A stretch of 33,709 bases of DNA, from positions 1 to 33,709 of the forward strand of contig DASTZC010000187.1 of the NCBI GenBank assembly GCA_035764505.1, written 5' to 3'. This document shows, one piece after another, positions 1 to 7,878 of this stretch. Position 1 is the stretch's first letter. Each line of letters starts with the position of its first letter. The DNA is from Candidatus Polarisedimenticolia bacterium. Lineage in GTDB: Bacteria; Acidobacteriota; Polarisedimenticolia; Gp22-AA2; AA152. Both the position numbers and the translations under genes were made by a program. The notes under the pieces are model-generated. The model worked only from the letters and a program-made list of their open reading frames with translations. It had not been told where the DNA came from and ran no database searches.

Positions 1-100
1 GGTCGAAGGCAACGTCCCGCCGGTGGGGGGGGGGCGCAGATTCGGCGGGCGCGACGAGCGGCGCGGCGGGGCCAGGCAGCAGCGCCGCGAGGCGGCGCCG

Positions 101-868
101 ATGCCGCCGCGACCAGCGCCCGAATCCGCCGGGCGGCTGCGCAATCTCAGGATCACCCTCGAGTACGACGGCTCGCGCTACCGCGGCTGGCAGATCCAGA
201 GCCACGAGCGCACGATCGCCGGGACGCTCACCGAAGTCCTGGGCAACCTGCTGCGCGAGCGCATCACGCTGTTCGGCGCCGGCCGCACCGACGCCGGAGT
301 CCACGCCGATTTCCAGGTCGCCAACTTCCGCACCCATACGCCGATGCCGGCGGCCAGCCTGCTGGAGACCATCAACCGCGAGCTGCCGCACGACATCAAC
401 ATCCTCCGCGTGGAGGACGTGCCGCTCGACTTCCACTCGCGCCACCAGGCCCTCTGGCGGCGCTACCGCTACCAGATCGCGCTGCGTCGCAGCGCCTTCC
501 TGAAGCCCTACTCCTGGTGGCTCAAGGATCCGCCGGACCAGTCGATGATGCGAATCGCGGCCTCCTACCTGGTAGGGCGGCACGATTTCTCCACCTTCGC
601 GGCGCGCGGACGGGAAGTCGAGGAGCCTATCGTGGAAGTCTACGAAGCCTCCTTCGAGGAGGTCGTGCCGTTGCTCCACTTCCGCATCGCGGCTGACCAC
701 TTTCTGCCCAAGATGGTCCGCAAGATCGTCGGGGTGCTGTCGAGAGTGGGGCGCCATGACTTTCCCCCCGAGCGCATCCGCGAGTTCCTCTCCGGCAAGG
801 AGCCGGTCCCCGAGGAGAGCGTCGCGCCCCCTTCCGGCCTCTTTCTCGAGGCCGTGAAATACCCGTAA
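101..868 (+). CDS. truA: tRNA pseudouridine(38-40) synthase TruA
   Basis: The enzyme isomerises uridine to pseudouridine at positions 38-40 of the tRNA anticodon arm in the cytoplasm. The core begins at LRITLEYDG and holds the GRTDAGVHA motif. The catalytic Asp is residue 64 from the start chosen here. A C-terminal MVRKIVGVL segment and the closing GLFLEAV are typical of the family. I chose ATG 101 because a GAGG sits 8 bases upstream. A GTG at 23 in the same frame, and an open frame to the window edge, would only add a low-complexity Arg/Gly stretch that includes a ten-G run. Length from 101 is 255 aa, normal for TruA. It stands alone on this strand. Function is very likely; the start is less certain. 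Confidence 0.93.
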   Translation: MPPRPAPESAGRLRNLRITLEYDGSRYRGWQIQSHERTIAGTLTEVLGNLLRERITLFGAGRTDAGVHADFQVANFRTHTPMPAASLLETINRELPHDINILRVEDVPLDFHSRHQALWRRYRYQIALRRSAFLKPYSWWLKDPPDQSMMRIAASYLVGRHDFSTFAARGREVEEPIVEVYEASFEEVVPLLHFRIAADHFLPKMVRKIVGVLSRVGRHDFPPERIREFLSGKEPVPEESVAPPSGLFLEAVKYP

Positions 869-941
869 CGGTAAGCTCCCCCGAAAAATCCCCCTCGAAC
901 GTACCATTGTCGTAATGAAGCGCAAATGTTGGATACCGCGG

Positions 942-970
942 TTGACCCTCCGGGGTACGGGACCTAGATT
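942..970 (+). promoter_or_regulatory. Predicted sigma-70 promoter for the transglutaminase-like gene
   Basis: TTGACC (942-947) and TAGATT (965-970) are separated by exactly 17 bases. This gives 5/6 and 4/6 matches to the consensus boxes and a start near 977, leaving about 80 bases of leader before the ATG at 1060. The remainder of the 191-base gap 869-1059 shows no gene I can support. Confidence 0.45.
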
Positions 971-1059
971 CTGGCGCGGTTCCAAATCGGCAGGCGCTCG
1001 AATCAACCTGAACTCCGGCGCGAGGCTCTCTTCAGGGCATCGCGAGACCCATCGACGAC

Positions 1060-2334
1060 ATGAAATCATCCCGCGCCATTGTGATGTTCCTCGTCCTCAC
1101 CCTGGCGATGAGCCTTCCCACGGGAGCCTTCGCCGCGGATCTGGCGTCGCCCGCCGGCGCGAGATTGCTCCAACTCGATCATGATCTACTCAAGGAAGTG
1201 CTGCGGGCCTCCGGGATCCTCGATGCGGACGAGATGGCGCGTTACGAGCGCTCCTTCGAGACCATGGCCGCGCAGCTTGCCGGCAAGGTGGGCGGCCGGC
1301 AGAGCACGTACCGGCTGGCGCGCAAGCTGCACGATGCCCTGCACCAGAAGGTCCTGCTGCACTATGCCGCCGCCGCCGACGGCATGGACGCAGTGCTGGA
1401 TCGGGGCGAATTCAATTGCCTCTCGGCCAGCCTGCTCTACGGCATCCTGGGCCGCGCCATCGGGCTGGATGTCAAGGTCGCGGAGATCCCTCGTCACGTC
1501 TACGTGCAGGTCTGGGTCGACGGGCGCCGGGTGATCGTCGAGACCACCTCGCCCAAGGGGTTCGACCTGCGCCCGCCGCTCGACACGGTGGCCTCTTCCT
1601 CCGGAATGGGCTACGGCTCCAACGCGGCCGCCGCGCCTCCGGCGCTGGGTTACGAGCTGGGGGCCGAGGCAGTCGATCTCGAACGCGCGGTCGGATTCCT
1701 CTGGCACAACGCCGGCCGCCGGGCCCTGGAGCGCGGCGACACGCTCCTGGCGGCCCGCAGCTTCCTGGAGGAATCGAAGCTTCGCCCGCTGGAGGAGGGG
1801 CGCTCGGAGACGCTCGCGGCGCTGCTGGCGCGCGCCTTCCGGATGGAGTACGAGGTCGGGAATTTCGAGATTGCCTACCGCGTGGCCGAGATCGGCATGC
1901 GCATCTTCCCCGGGCAGACGACGGCGCGCGATCGCCTGCTGGCCGCCGCGTTGAAGCGGATCGAGGCGGCGAGCGAAGGGGACGCGGTGGAGAACGCCGA
2001 GGCGATGCTGAACGAGACGGCATTCGCCGCAGGCGACCTGCTCGATGTTCGCCGGCTGCGGCGCGGCGCCTGTCCGGTGATCATGGCGGCGGCGGTCAGA
2101 CTGGGGGATTGGGACAGGGCGGAGAGGATGGTGCGCCAGTTCCAGGACTCGGAGCCGGACAAGGCGGAGTCGCGCCGTCTGGCGAAATGGGTGGCGCGCC
2201 GCCGGCTGGAGACTTCCTATGGCGACGAGCGCAACGCCTGCAGCGAGCACGGTTCGATCCTGACCGAGGAGAGCGGCGAGGTCTTTCTGGGGGGGCCCGC
2301 GGCCGGCCGCATCCCGCGATCGGGATCCGATTGA
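1060..2334 (+). CDS. Secreted transglutaminase-like (SirB1/TPR-type) protein
   Basis: This is a 424-aa protein with a signal peptide (hydrophobic residues 8-25, AFA-A cleavage). A transglutaminase-like papain-fold core follows, with candidate catalytic residues Cys120 (EFNCLSAS), His146 (PRHVYV) and Glu161 (VIVETT). The Cys-His-acid order and the spacing resemble the SirB1/transglutaminase-like superfamily. The C-terminal half (about 205-400) is Ala/Arg-rich and helical, with TPR-like spacing. It is probably exported to the periplasm. Whether it crosslinks, cleaves amides or only binds cannot be told from sequence. No convincing Shine-Dalgarno precedes ATG 1060, but the signal peptide supports that start. 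Its stop lies 7 bases from the convergent ispG end. A second frame at 915-1184 is a shadow. Confidence 0.72.
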   Translation: MKSSRAIVMFLVLTLAMSLPTGAFAADLASPAGARLLQLDHDLLKEVLRASGILDADEMARYERSFETMAAQLAGKVGGRQSTYRLARKLHDALHQKVLLHYAAAADGMDAVLDRGEFNCLSASLLYGILGRAIGLDVKVAEIPRHVYVQVWVDGRRVIVETTSPKGFDLRPPLDTVASSSGMGYGSNAAAAPPALGYELGAEAVDLERAVGFLWHNAGRRALERGDTLLAARSFLEESKLRPLEEGRSETLAALLARAFRMEYEVGNFEIAYRVAEIGMRIFPGQTTARDRLLAAALKRIEAASEGDAVENAEAMLNETAFAAGDLLDVRRLRRGACPVIMAAAVRLGDWDRAERMVRQFQDSEPDKAESRRLAKWVARRRLETSYGDERNACSEHGSILTEESGEVFLGGPAAGRIPRSGSD

Positions 2335-2341
2335 TTCCGGA

Positions 2342-4441
2342 TCAGACGGGCTGGCTGCCGCCTTTCCGGAGGGCGAGCCGATCTTCGGATCCTTCGGCGG
2401 GTGGATCGGTCCACATGCCGCGCTCGCGGATCAGCTGCACGAGCCGCTCGTCCGCCAGAAGATAGGGAATGTCCTTCTCCACCAGATCCTTCCCGACGAA
2501 GAGGCTGACCTTCCCCGGTCCCCAGCCGACATAGCCGAAATCGGCGTCGGCCATCTCGCCCGGTCCGTTCACGATGCATCCCATGATGGCGATCTTCACC
2601 CCCTTGAGGTGCGCTGTCCTGGACTTGATCCGGCTCGTGGTCTCCTCCAGGTCGAACTGGGTCCGGCCGCACGAAGGGCAGGAGATGAACTCGGTCTTGA
2701 ACAGCCTCAGCCGCGCTCCCTGCAGGATGTTGAACGCCAGCCGCAGCGAATCGACCGGACTCTTGAAGCGCTCCACCCGCAGAGCGTCGCCGATGCCGTC
2801 GCACAGGAGCGATCCCCAGGCGGTGGCATGGAAGAGAAGCGGCTCGTCGCGCCGGCCGGAGGCATCGTCGGACAGCAGAATGGGGGCCGCGATCCCGGAG
2901 GCCGCGAGCGATTCGGCCAGCATCCGGTAAGGCTTGATCGGGGAGATCTCCGGCACCGTGCTCAGCGAGACGATCGGCGTGACTCCCGCCTCTTCGCAAA
3001 TTCTCGCCAACTCGGCCAGCCGGGAGCCGTCCCGCAACGGATCCCGTACCTCGGCCATCTCGAGCCCCAGGGCCGTTTTCCGGTTGCGGGCCGTGGCGGC
3101 GAGAACGCCAAGCCAGGCTCCGGTTCCCGGGCTGGACGCCTGCAACCGGACCGTCACCCGATCGGCCAGACCCATCAGAGGCCCGCTCGCTTCCCCCGCC
3201 AGTTCTTCCGCCAGCCGCGCATCGATACGGATGGACAGCGCCGGCGACAACGGGTCCTGCAGACGACGGGCAGCCCGCTCCACGGCCGGGAGATCGTTGA
3301 GGCGGGCGAGATCGATCTCCAGGAGCTCGACACGCGCCTCGGGAAGTCCGGGTGGGTTCATCAGGCTGCCTATCTCCGCCTCGACCGCCTCGGCATCCGC
3401 GAGAGGGGAGGAGAGGAGGCACTCGACCCGAATCGTCTCGGTCCCTCCGATCACCGTGCTGCCGATCTCGACCCGTGCGGCCTCGCGGCGCATGTAGGTG
3501 GAGGAAACGGGGTGCGGTGCGCCGGCCGGCTCCGGGGACGTGGGATTGCCTTGAAGCGGCATCCGGACGTTGTACTTCTCGGCCAGGGCCCGGGCCACCG
3601 GCACCTCCGCCACCGGGTCCTCGGTCAGCGAGACGCGCAGCGTGTCGCCGATCCCGTCCTCAAGGAGGGCACCGATGCCGATGGCGGATTTGATGCGGCC
3701 GTCCTCTCCGTCCCCCGCCTCGGTCACCCCGAGGTGGAACGGATAATCCATCTTCTCATCGGCCATGCGCTCGGCCAGCAGGCGATAGGCCTGAATCATG
3801 ACCATCGGGTTGCTCGACTTCATCGAGAGGATCAGCTCGCGGTGCTCCAGCTTCTCGCAGATCCGCACGAACTCGAGGGCCGATTCCACCATGCCCAGGG
3901 GGGTATCACCGTAGCGGTTCAGGATGCGATCGGAAAGGGAGCCGTGATTGGTGCCGATGCGCAGCGAAACCCCGAGCTGCCGGGCCCGCAGCACCAGGGG
4001 CGCGAAGCGCTCCTCGATGCGCCGCAGCTCGGCGCCGTATTCCGCGTCGCTGTACTCGCGCACCTTGAAGCGCTTGGTGTCGGCGTAGTTGCCCGGGTTG
4101 ATGCGCACCTTCTCGACGTGCTCCACCGCCATCATCGCCGCCGCGGGGGAGAAATGGATGTCGGCCACCAGCGGAACGCGGATGCGGTCTTCCGCCAGGC
4201 GCCGGCGGATCCTCGGCAGCGCCTCGGCGTCGCGGGTGCTCGGGACGGTGACCCGGACGATCTCGCAGCCGGCCTCCGCCAGCCGGCGGATCTGCGCCAC
4301 CGTGGCTTCGACGTCGTGGGTCGCCGGGGTGGTCATCGACTGGATGCGAATCGGCTGGCGGCCACCTACCCGCACCTCGCCGATCCCGACCTCCCGGGTG
4401 ACCCGCCGCCGATAGCTCCAGGGCATCGAGAACTCTTGCAT
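2342..4441 (-). CDS. ispG: 4-hydroxy-3-methylbut-2-enyl diphosphate synthase, long (three-domain) form
   Basis: IspG (GcpE) converts methylerythritol cyclodiphosphate to HMBPP in the MEP isoprenoid pathway, using a [4Fe-4S] cluster and external electrons. The N-terminal TIM barrel (about 1-270) contains RIQSMTT, VADIHF and INPGNYAD. A large middle insertion (about 290-560) separates it from the C-terminal cluster domain, with cluster Cys588, Cys591 and Cys622 and the catalytic Glu629 of NGPGE. At 699 aa it is almost twice the E. coli length. It matches the plant/Chlamydia/Bacteroidetes type with an extra A* barrel. ATG 4441 lies about one base after the predicted transcription start, so translation may be leaderless. 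A second ATG at 4426 (MPWSYR) is possible. The gene is monocistronic and diverges from the dehydratase gene. Confidence 0.95.
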   Translation of the reverse strand: MQEFSMPWSYRRRVTREVGIGEVRVGGRQPIRIQSMTTPATHDVEATVAQIRRLAEAGCEIVRVTVPSTRDAEALPRIRRRLAEDRIRVPLVADIHFSPAAAMMAVEHVEKVRINPGNYADTKRFKVREYSDAEYGAELRRIEERFAPLVLRARQLGVSLRIGTNHGSLSDRILNRYGDTPLGMVESALEFVRICEKLEHRELILSMKSSNPMVMIQAYRLLAERMADEKMDYPFHLGVTEAGDGEDGRIKSAIGIGALLEDGIGDTLRVSLTEDPVAEVPVARALAEKYNVRMPLQGNPTSPEPAGAPHPVSSTYMRREAARVEIGSTVIGGTETIRVECLLSSPLADAEAVEAEIGSLMNPPGLPEARVELLEIDLARLNDLPAVERAARRLQDPLSPALSIRIDARLAEELAGEASGPLMGLADRVTVRLQASSPGTGAWLGVLAATARNRKTALGLEMAEVRDPLRDGSRLAELARICEEAGVTPIVSLSTVPEISPIKPYRMLAESLAASGIAAPILLSDDASGRRDEPLLFHATAWGSLLCDGIGDALRVERFKSPVDSLRLAFNILQGARLRLFKTEFISCPSCGRTQFDLEETTSRIKSRTAHLKGVKIAIMGCIVNGPGEMADADFGYVGWGPGKVSLFVGKDLVEKDIPYLLADERLVQLIRERGMWTDPPAEGSEDRLALRKGGSQPV

Positions 4442-4448
4442 GGCGCGA

Positions 4449-4477
4449 ATTTTAGCCTAGCGGGAGAGGGGCAGCAA
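4449..4477 (-). promoter_or_regulatory. Predicted ispG promoter, leaderless arrangement
   Basis: Reading on the minus strand, TTGCTG (4477-4472), 17 bases and TAAAAT (4454-4449) form a sigma-70-like promoter with a 5/6 match in the -10 box and a weak -35. The expected start is near 4442, directly beside the ATG at 4441. There is no ribosome site upstream. Confidence 0.42.
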
Positions 4478-4515
4478 CGCGCCGAGCCAGACTTGCATCC
4501 TCGGCGTCGCCGGGC

Positions 4516-4544
4516 TTGAAGAGCGCACCGGCGAGCCGTAGGAT
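4516..4544 (+). promoter_or_regulatory. Predicted promoter of the pterin dehydratase gene
   Basis: TTGAAG (4516-4521) and TAGGAT (4539-4544) are 17 bases apart, with 4/6 matches in each box. The expected start is near 4551, about 33 bases before the ATG at 4584. An AGGAGATGAGAGG ribosome site lies in that leader. Confidence 0.42.
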
Positions 4545-4583
4545 CGCGCCAACGCCAATCAAATCCCGGAAGGAGATGAGAGG

Positions 4584-4892
4584 ATGAGCGCAAGACCGGC
4601 AAAGCTGGAGGAATCCGAAGTCAAGGAAGGGCTGCAAGGCCTGTCGCAGTGGAGTCTCTCGGGCGGGAAGCTGCACCGCGAATACCGCTTCGGATCGTTC
4701 GTGGAGGCGTTCGGGTTCATGGCCAGCGCCGCGCTGGTCGCGGAGTCGATGAACCATCACCCCGAGTGGTCGAATGTCTACCAGACCGTGAAGATCGACC
4801 TGACGACGCACGACGCCGGGGGGATCACCGAGAACGATCTGGAGATGGCGAGGCGGTTCGAGAAGCTGGCGGGACAGCGCGCGGAGCGCTGA
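4584..4892 (+). CDS. phhB: 4a-hydroxytetrahydrobiopterin dehydratase (PCD/DCoH family)
   Basis: This cytoplasmic enzyme dehydrates 4a-hydroxytetrahydrobiopterin during pterin recycling for aromatic amino acid hydroxylases. At 102 aa it has the normal family length. The signature runs ESMNHHPEWSNVY, with a second His at TTHD and an acidic residue at ENDLEMA. The double His (NHHPEW) is the pterin-binding site. A purine-rich ribosome site precedes the ATG. No phenylalanine hydroxylase is in the window, so the partner enzyme is elsewhere, or the protein acts in another pterin role such as molybdopterin metabolism. The tryptophan degradation genes 12 kb away suggest a general capacity for aromatic amino acid use, but the two loci are not physically linked. 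Confidence 0.93.
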   Translation: MSARPAKLEESEVKEGLQGLSQWSLSGGKLHREYRFGSFVEAFGFMASAALVAESMNHHPEWSNVYQTVKIDLTTHDAGGITENDLEMARRFEKLAGQRAER

Positions 4893-4898
4893 GGCACC

Positions 4899-7811
4899 TC
4901 AGGGGACTCCGGCGGCGCGCGGGTACGAGCCCGCGCCCGCGGGAGCCTGGTAAGACGAGGCGTGCTCGTGGATCCGCTGCCGCTCGTTGTTTTCGAAGCG
5001 GTGCGCCTGACGAAAGCCTCCGGTGATCTCCTGGGCCGACTCGTTCGCCTTGAAGCGCAGGTAGAGCCGGCGCTCCCGCTCCGCTTCCTCGTTACGACCC
5101 AGCGCCCCGTAGGCCAGCATCAGGTTGTAGTGGGCCTGCAGGTCCTCCGGGTCGATCTTGAGCACCTGGCGCAGCATCTTCACCGCCTCCTCGTGCTTTT
5201 CCTGCAGGAACAGGACCCGTCCCATCTCGTTGAGCACCACCCTGTCGCGCGGGTACTGCGCGCTGGCGCGGCCGAAATGCTCCAGCGCCTTCGCATAGTC
5301 CCCGCGAGCCTTGAGGAGCTGACCCTGGAAGAAATGGGCCCGCGCCAGATCGGGGGATAGCTTCAGCGCCTGGGTCAACAGCTCCTGCGCCCGATCCAGG
5401 TTCCCCTCGGCCAGTGCCGCGCGCGCGCCGTTGACCCAGCCGTCGGCATACCCCGGCTCGACGCTCCGCACGCGGGCGAAGGCCGCCTCCGCTCCTCGCA
5501 GGTCTCCCTGCAGCAGCAGCCCGATGCCGTAATCGTTCCAGCGCTCCCGGTCGGCCGGAACGGAGGCCGGGTCGGCGGCGTCGAGAGGCTCGCCCGGCAT
5601 GGCCACCTGGAGCTGAGCCTCGGCGGTCGCCAGCGTCACGATGGGAAGGTCCGGCACTTCTTTCATCTGTCCCGACACGGTGGAGGTGTCGCCCGTGAAG
5701 ACCCACTTCCCGTCGTCGAAGTCACGCGCCGAGGCATAGTCCTTCTGCGCCGGATCGCGCACCCCCGCGTAGGCCCAATGAGTATTCCACCAGGCGAACT
5801 TCCGGTAGTTCATCTTCGCCGTCAGCTTGATGGGGCCGGCCACGTCCTTCGGGATGTCGAGACGGTAGTGGACGGTATCGGCGGAGGAGGGTGGGATCAG
5901 GTTCACGTAGAGAATGGCCCGCCCGGCCCAGGCGTTGCGCTTGTTGATCGGGTTCCCGTTGGCATCCAGCATGAACGACCGGTAGAAGTGTGCCGAAGGG
6001 TCCACCGGCCCCTTGCCGCCGTCGCTGACGAAGCCGCTCCACAGCAGGACCCGCCCCCTGGCATCCTCCGCCTTCAGCTCGGTCCAGACGTCGAAGGCGT
6101 CCACCGTCCCGCCCGGAAAGAAATGTCCCACCGTCCGCGTGCGGGCCACCAGGTCGACGCGCACCGAGGTGCCGGCCCGCACCGCCTTGCCCAGCCGGTC
6201 CAGCGGCGCCCGGACCGCCGCGGCCGCAGGGCCGGGCGTGCCCGCGGCGCCGATCGCGGATCCCTGCTCCTCCCCAACGGCGAAGAGGCTGGAAACCTCG
6301 GGATTGGCGCTGCCGATTCCGGACGCCGCCCCCGATCCTCCGCGGTCTCCTTCCGCCTCGCCGACCGCGAAGAGATCCAGCGTTATCCGCCGATCCTTCA
6401 GGAAATCGGTGACGGCCTTGAGCTGCGCCTCGTCCCGGTTGGCAATCGGGAGCGCGGTGTTGGCGGCGGGGAAGCGGTGCGAGTGGACCAGACCGTCGTG
6501 GCTGCCGAGGTCCTTGGAGGGGAGCAGCGGCATGTGGCAGGTCACGCAAGTGGAGGGCTTGTCGGGATAGTAGAACGATCGCGCGCCCTGGCCCGACGCG
6601 GCGCTCGCCTGCCAGGTGTCGTAGTCGTTGAAGCCGCGGAACCAGCGATAGCTGTTCACCGGAACGTCCAGGTGGACCTTGTGACAGCTGGAGCAGAACT
6701 CGGCCTGCTGCTCCCGGTGGAACGGCTTCAGGAAGATACGCCGGTGCGGCTCGGGGTTCACGCGGATCAGGTAATCGTGGATGCCGCGCACCAGCGGGTT
6801 TTCGCTCACCGACAGGTCGTGCAGCGGCGGATACTGGATCAGGAAATCGGCCTGGCCCATGGTGCTGCGCACCTGGATGACCGAATGGCAGGCGGTGCAT
6901 CCCAGACCCGCCTGGGCTTCCGGGCGGTTCACGATCTGCTTGATGGGGGTGTCCATCATGCCGTTCAGCAGCACCGCCGGGTCGTGGCAGCCGCCGCACC
7001 AGCGCGACGGCTCCGTTCCGACCATCTCCTGCATGTACTCGATCGACTTGCGGTACCACTGGTTGTTGAAGGAGGAGAAGTGGTGCGCCGAGGAGTTCCA
7101 CTGATCGTAGATGTCGGGATGACAGCCCGAGCGCCCGCAGGTCTTCGACGTCTCCTGCATGAAGAAGTTGGAAGGGATCCTTCCGCGCGTGGTGGTGTGG
7201 ATCGAGGAAGGGTGGAACGGCCCCTTGGCTCCGGCCATCGACTCCGCGGACATCTCCAGCGGCGGCGAGTCGGGATTCTCGATGACGTCGCGCGGATCGC
7301 GGCGGCGCCCTACGGTCGTGTAGATGACGGCGAACAGGAAGGCCGCCGCCACTCCGGCGGCCACCGCCGAGCGCCAGGCGGCGAGCCGCCGCCGTCCCTC
7401 CTCGGGGTCGACGGTGGCGACGGCCGCGCGTCCCCGCAGTGCCGCCATCCAGGCCGCGGCGCCGGCGATCGCCAGCGCGACGTGCAGGTGCAGAATCCAA
7501 AGGTTGGGCCGGATGGCGAAGAAGATCATCAGGTAGACGCCGGCGGCCCCCGCCCCCAGCATCAGGGGGTAGGCCAGCATCGCCGCGAGCTTGCCCCAGA
7601 TCGGCGCCGGCTGCCGCAGGTGGCGCCATCCCACCCACAGGAATCCCGCCAGGAAAAGCACGCCCGCCACCAGGTGCAGCAGGACGTTTCCCATGTAGGA
7701 GATGGTCGGGGCGGCGAAGGCGCCCAGATAGGCCCCGTTCAGCAACAGGAACAGGAACGCACCCAGGACGATGCGCTCGAGCAGAGGACCCCGGGAAGGT
7801 GACGGACTCAT
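4899..7811 (-). CDS. Membrane-anchored pentahaem cytochrome c with C-terminal TPR domain
   Basis: This 970-aa protein has three parts. Residues 1-170 hold five likely membrane helices (about 13-33, 41-62, 75-97, 106-125, 148-167). His46 in helix 2 and His108/His110 in helix 4 could ligate a haem b (inference). Residues 225-430 form a cytochrome c554-like region. It carries one unusual CX4CH site (Cys225, Cys230, His231) and four CXXCH sites ending at His276, His309, His377 and His426. Residues about 760-930 are TPR-type repeats. The haem region should face the periplasm and carry electrons. It is the last gene of a leftward block, 67 bases after the metalloprotease. Substrate and redox partner cannot be identified. 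The ATG at 7811 is a confident start. Confidence 0.85.
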   Translation of the reverse strand: MSPSPSRGPLLERIVLGAFLFLLLNGAYLGAFAAPTISYMGNVLLHLVAGVLFLAGFLWVGWRHLRQPAPIWGKLAAMLAYPLMLGAGAAGVYLMIFFAIRPNLWILHLHVALAIAGAAAWMAALRGRAAVATVDPEEGRRRLAAWRSAVAAGVAAAFLFAVIYTTVGRRRDPRDVIENPDSPPLEMSAESMAGAKGPFHPSSIHTTTRGRIPSNFFMQETSKTCGRSGCHPDIYDQWNSSAHHFSSFNNQWYRKSIEYMQEMVGTEPSRWCGGCHDPAVLLNGMMDTPIKQIVNRPEAQAGLGCTACHSVIQVRSTMGQADFLIQYPPLHDLSVSENPLVRGIHDYLIRVNPEPHRRIFLKPFHREQQAEFCSSCHKVHLDVPVNSYRWFRGFNDYDTWQASAASGQGARSFYYPDKPSTCVTCHMPLLPSKDLGSHDGLVHSHRFPAANTALPIANRDEAQLKAVTDFLKDRRITLDLFAVGEAEGDRGGSGAASGIGSANPEVSSLFAVGEEQGSAIGAAGTPGPAAAAVRAPLDRLGKAVRAGTSVRVDLVARTRTVGHFFPGGTVDAFDVWTELKAEDARGRVLLWSGFVSDGGKGPVDPSAHFYRSFMLDANGNPINKRNAWAGRAILYVNLIPPSSADTVHYRLDIPKDVAGPIKLTAKMNYRKFAWWNTHWAYAGVRDPAQKDYASARDFDDGKWVFTGDTSTVSGQMKEVPDLPIVTLATAEAQLQVAMPGEPLDAADPASVPADRERWNDYGIGLLLQGDLRGAEAAFARVRSVEPGYADGWVNGARAALAEGNLDRAQELLTQALKLSPDLARAHFFQGQLLKARGDYAKALEHFGRASAQYPRDRVVLNEMGRVLFLQEKHEEAVKMLRQVLKIDPEDLQAHYNLMLAYGALGRNEEAERERRLYLRFKANESAQEITGGFRQAHRFENNERQRIHEHASSYQAPAGAGSYPRAAGVP

Positions 7812-7878
7812 GGAGAGATGAGTATAGCGTTCCCGGAGCCGGCTTTGGAAGCGGTCGGGGCCGCGGGCCGCCGGCCTC

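Noticed and set aside
915-1184. 89-residue frame ahead of the transglutaminase-like gene
   Set aside because: It overlaps the signal-peptide start of that gene and the predicted promoter, and it has no ribosome site or family resemblance.
5778-7802. 674-residue open frame on the plus strand opposite the multihaem cytochrome
   Set aside because: It mirrors the third-codon GC bias of the real gene, has no recognisable domain, and the minus strand encodes clear haem and TPR motifs.
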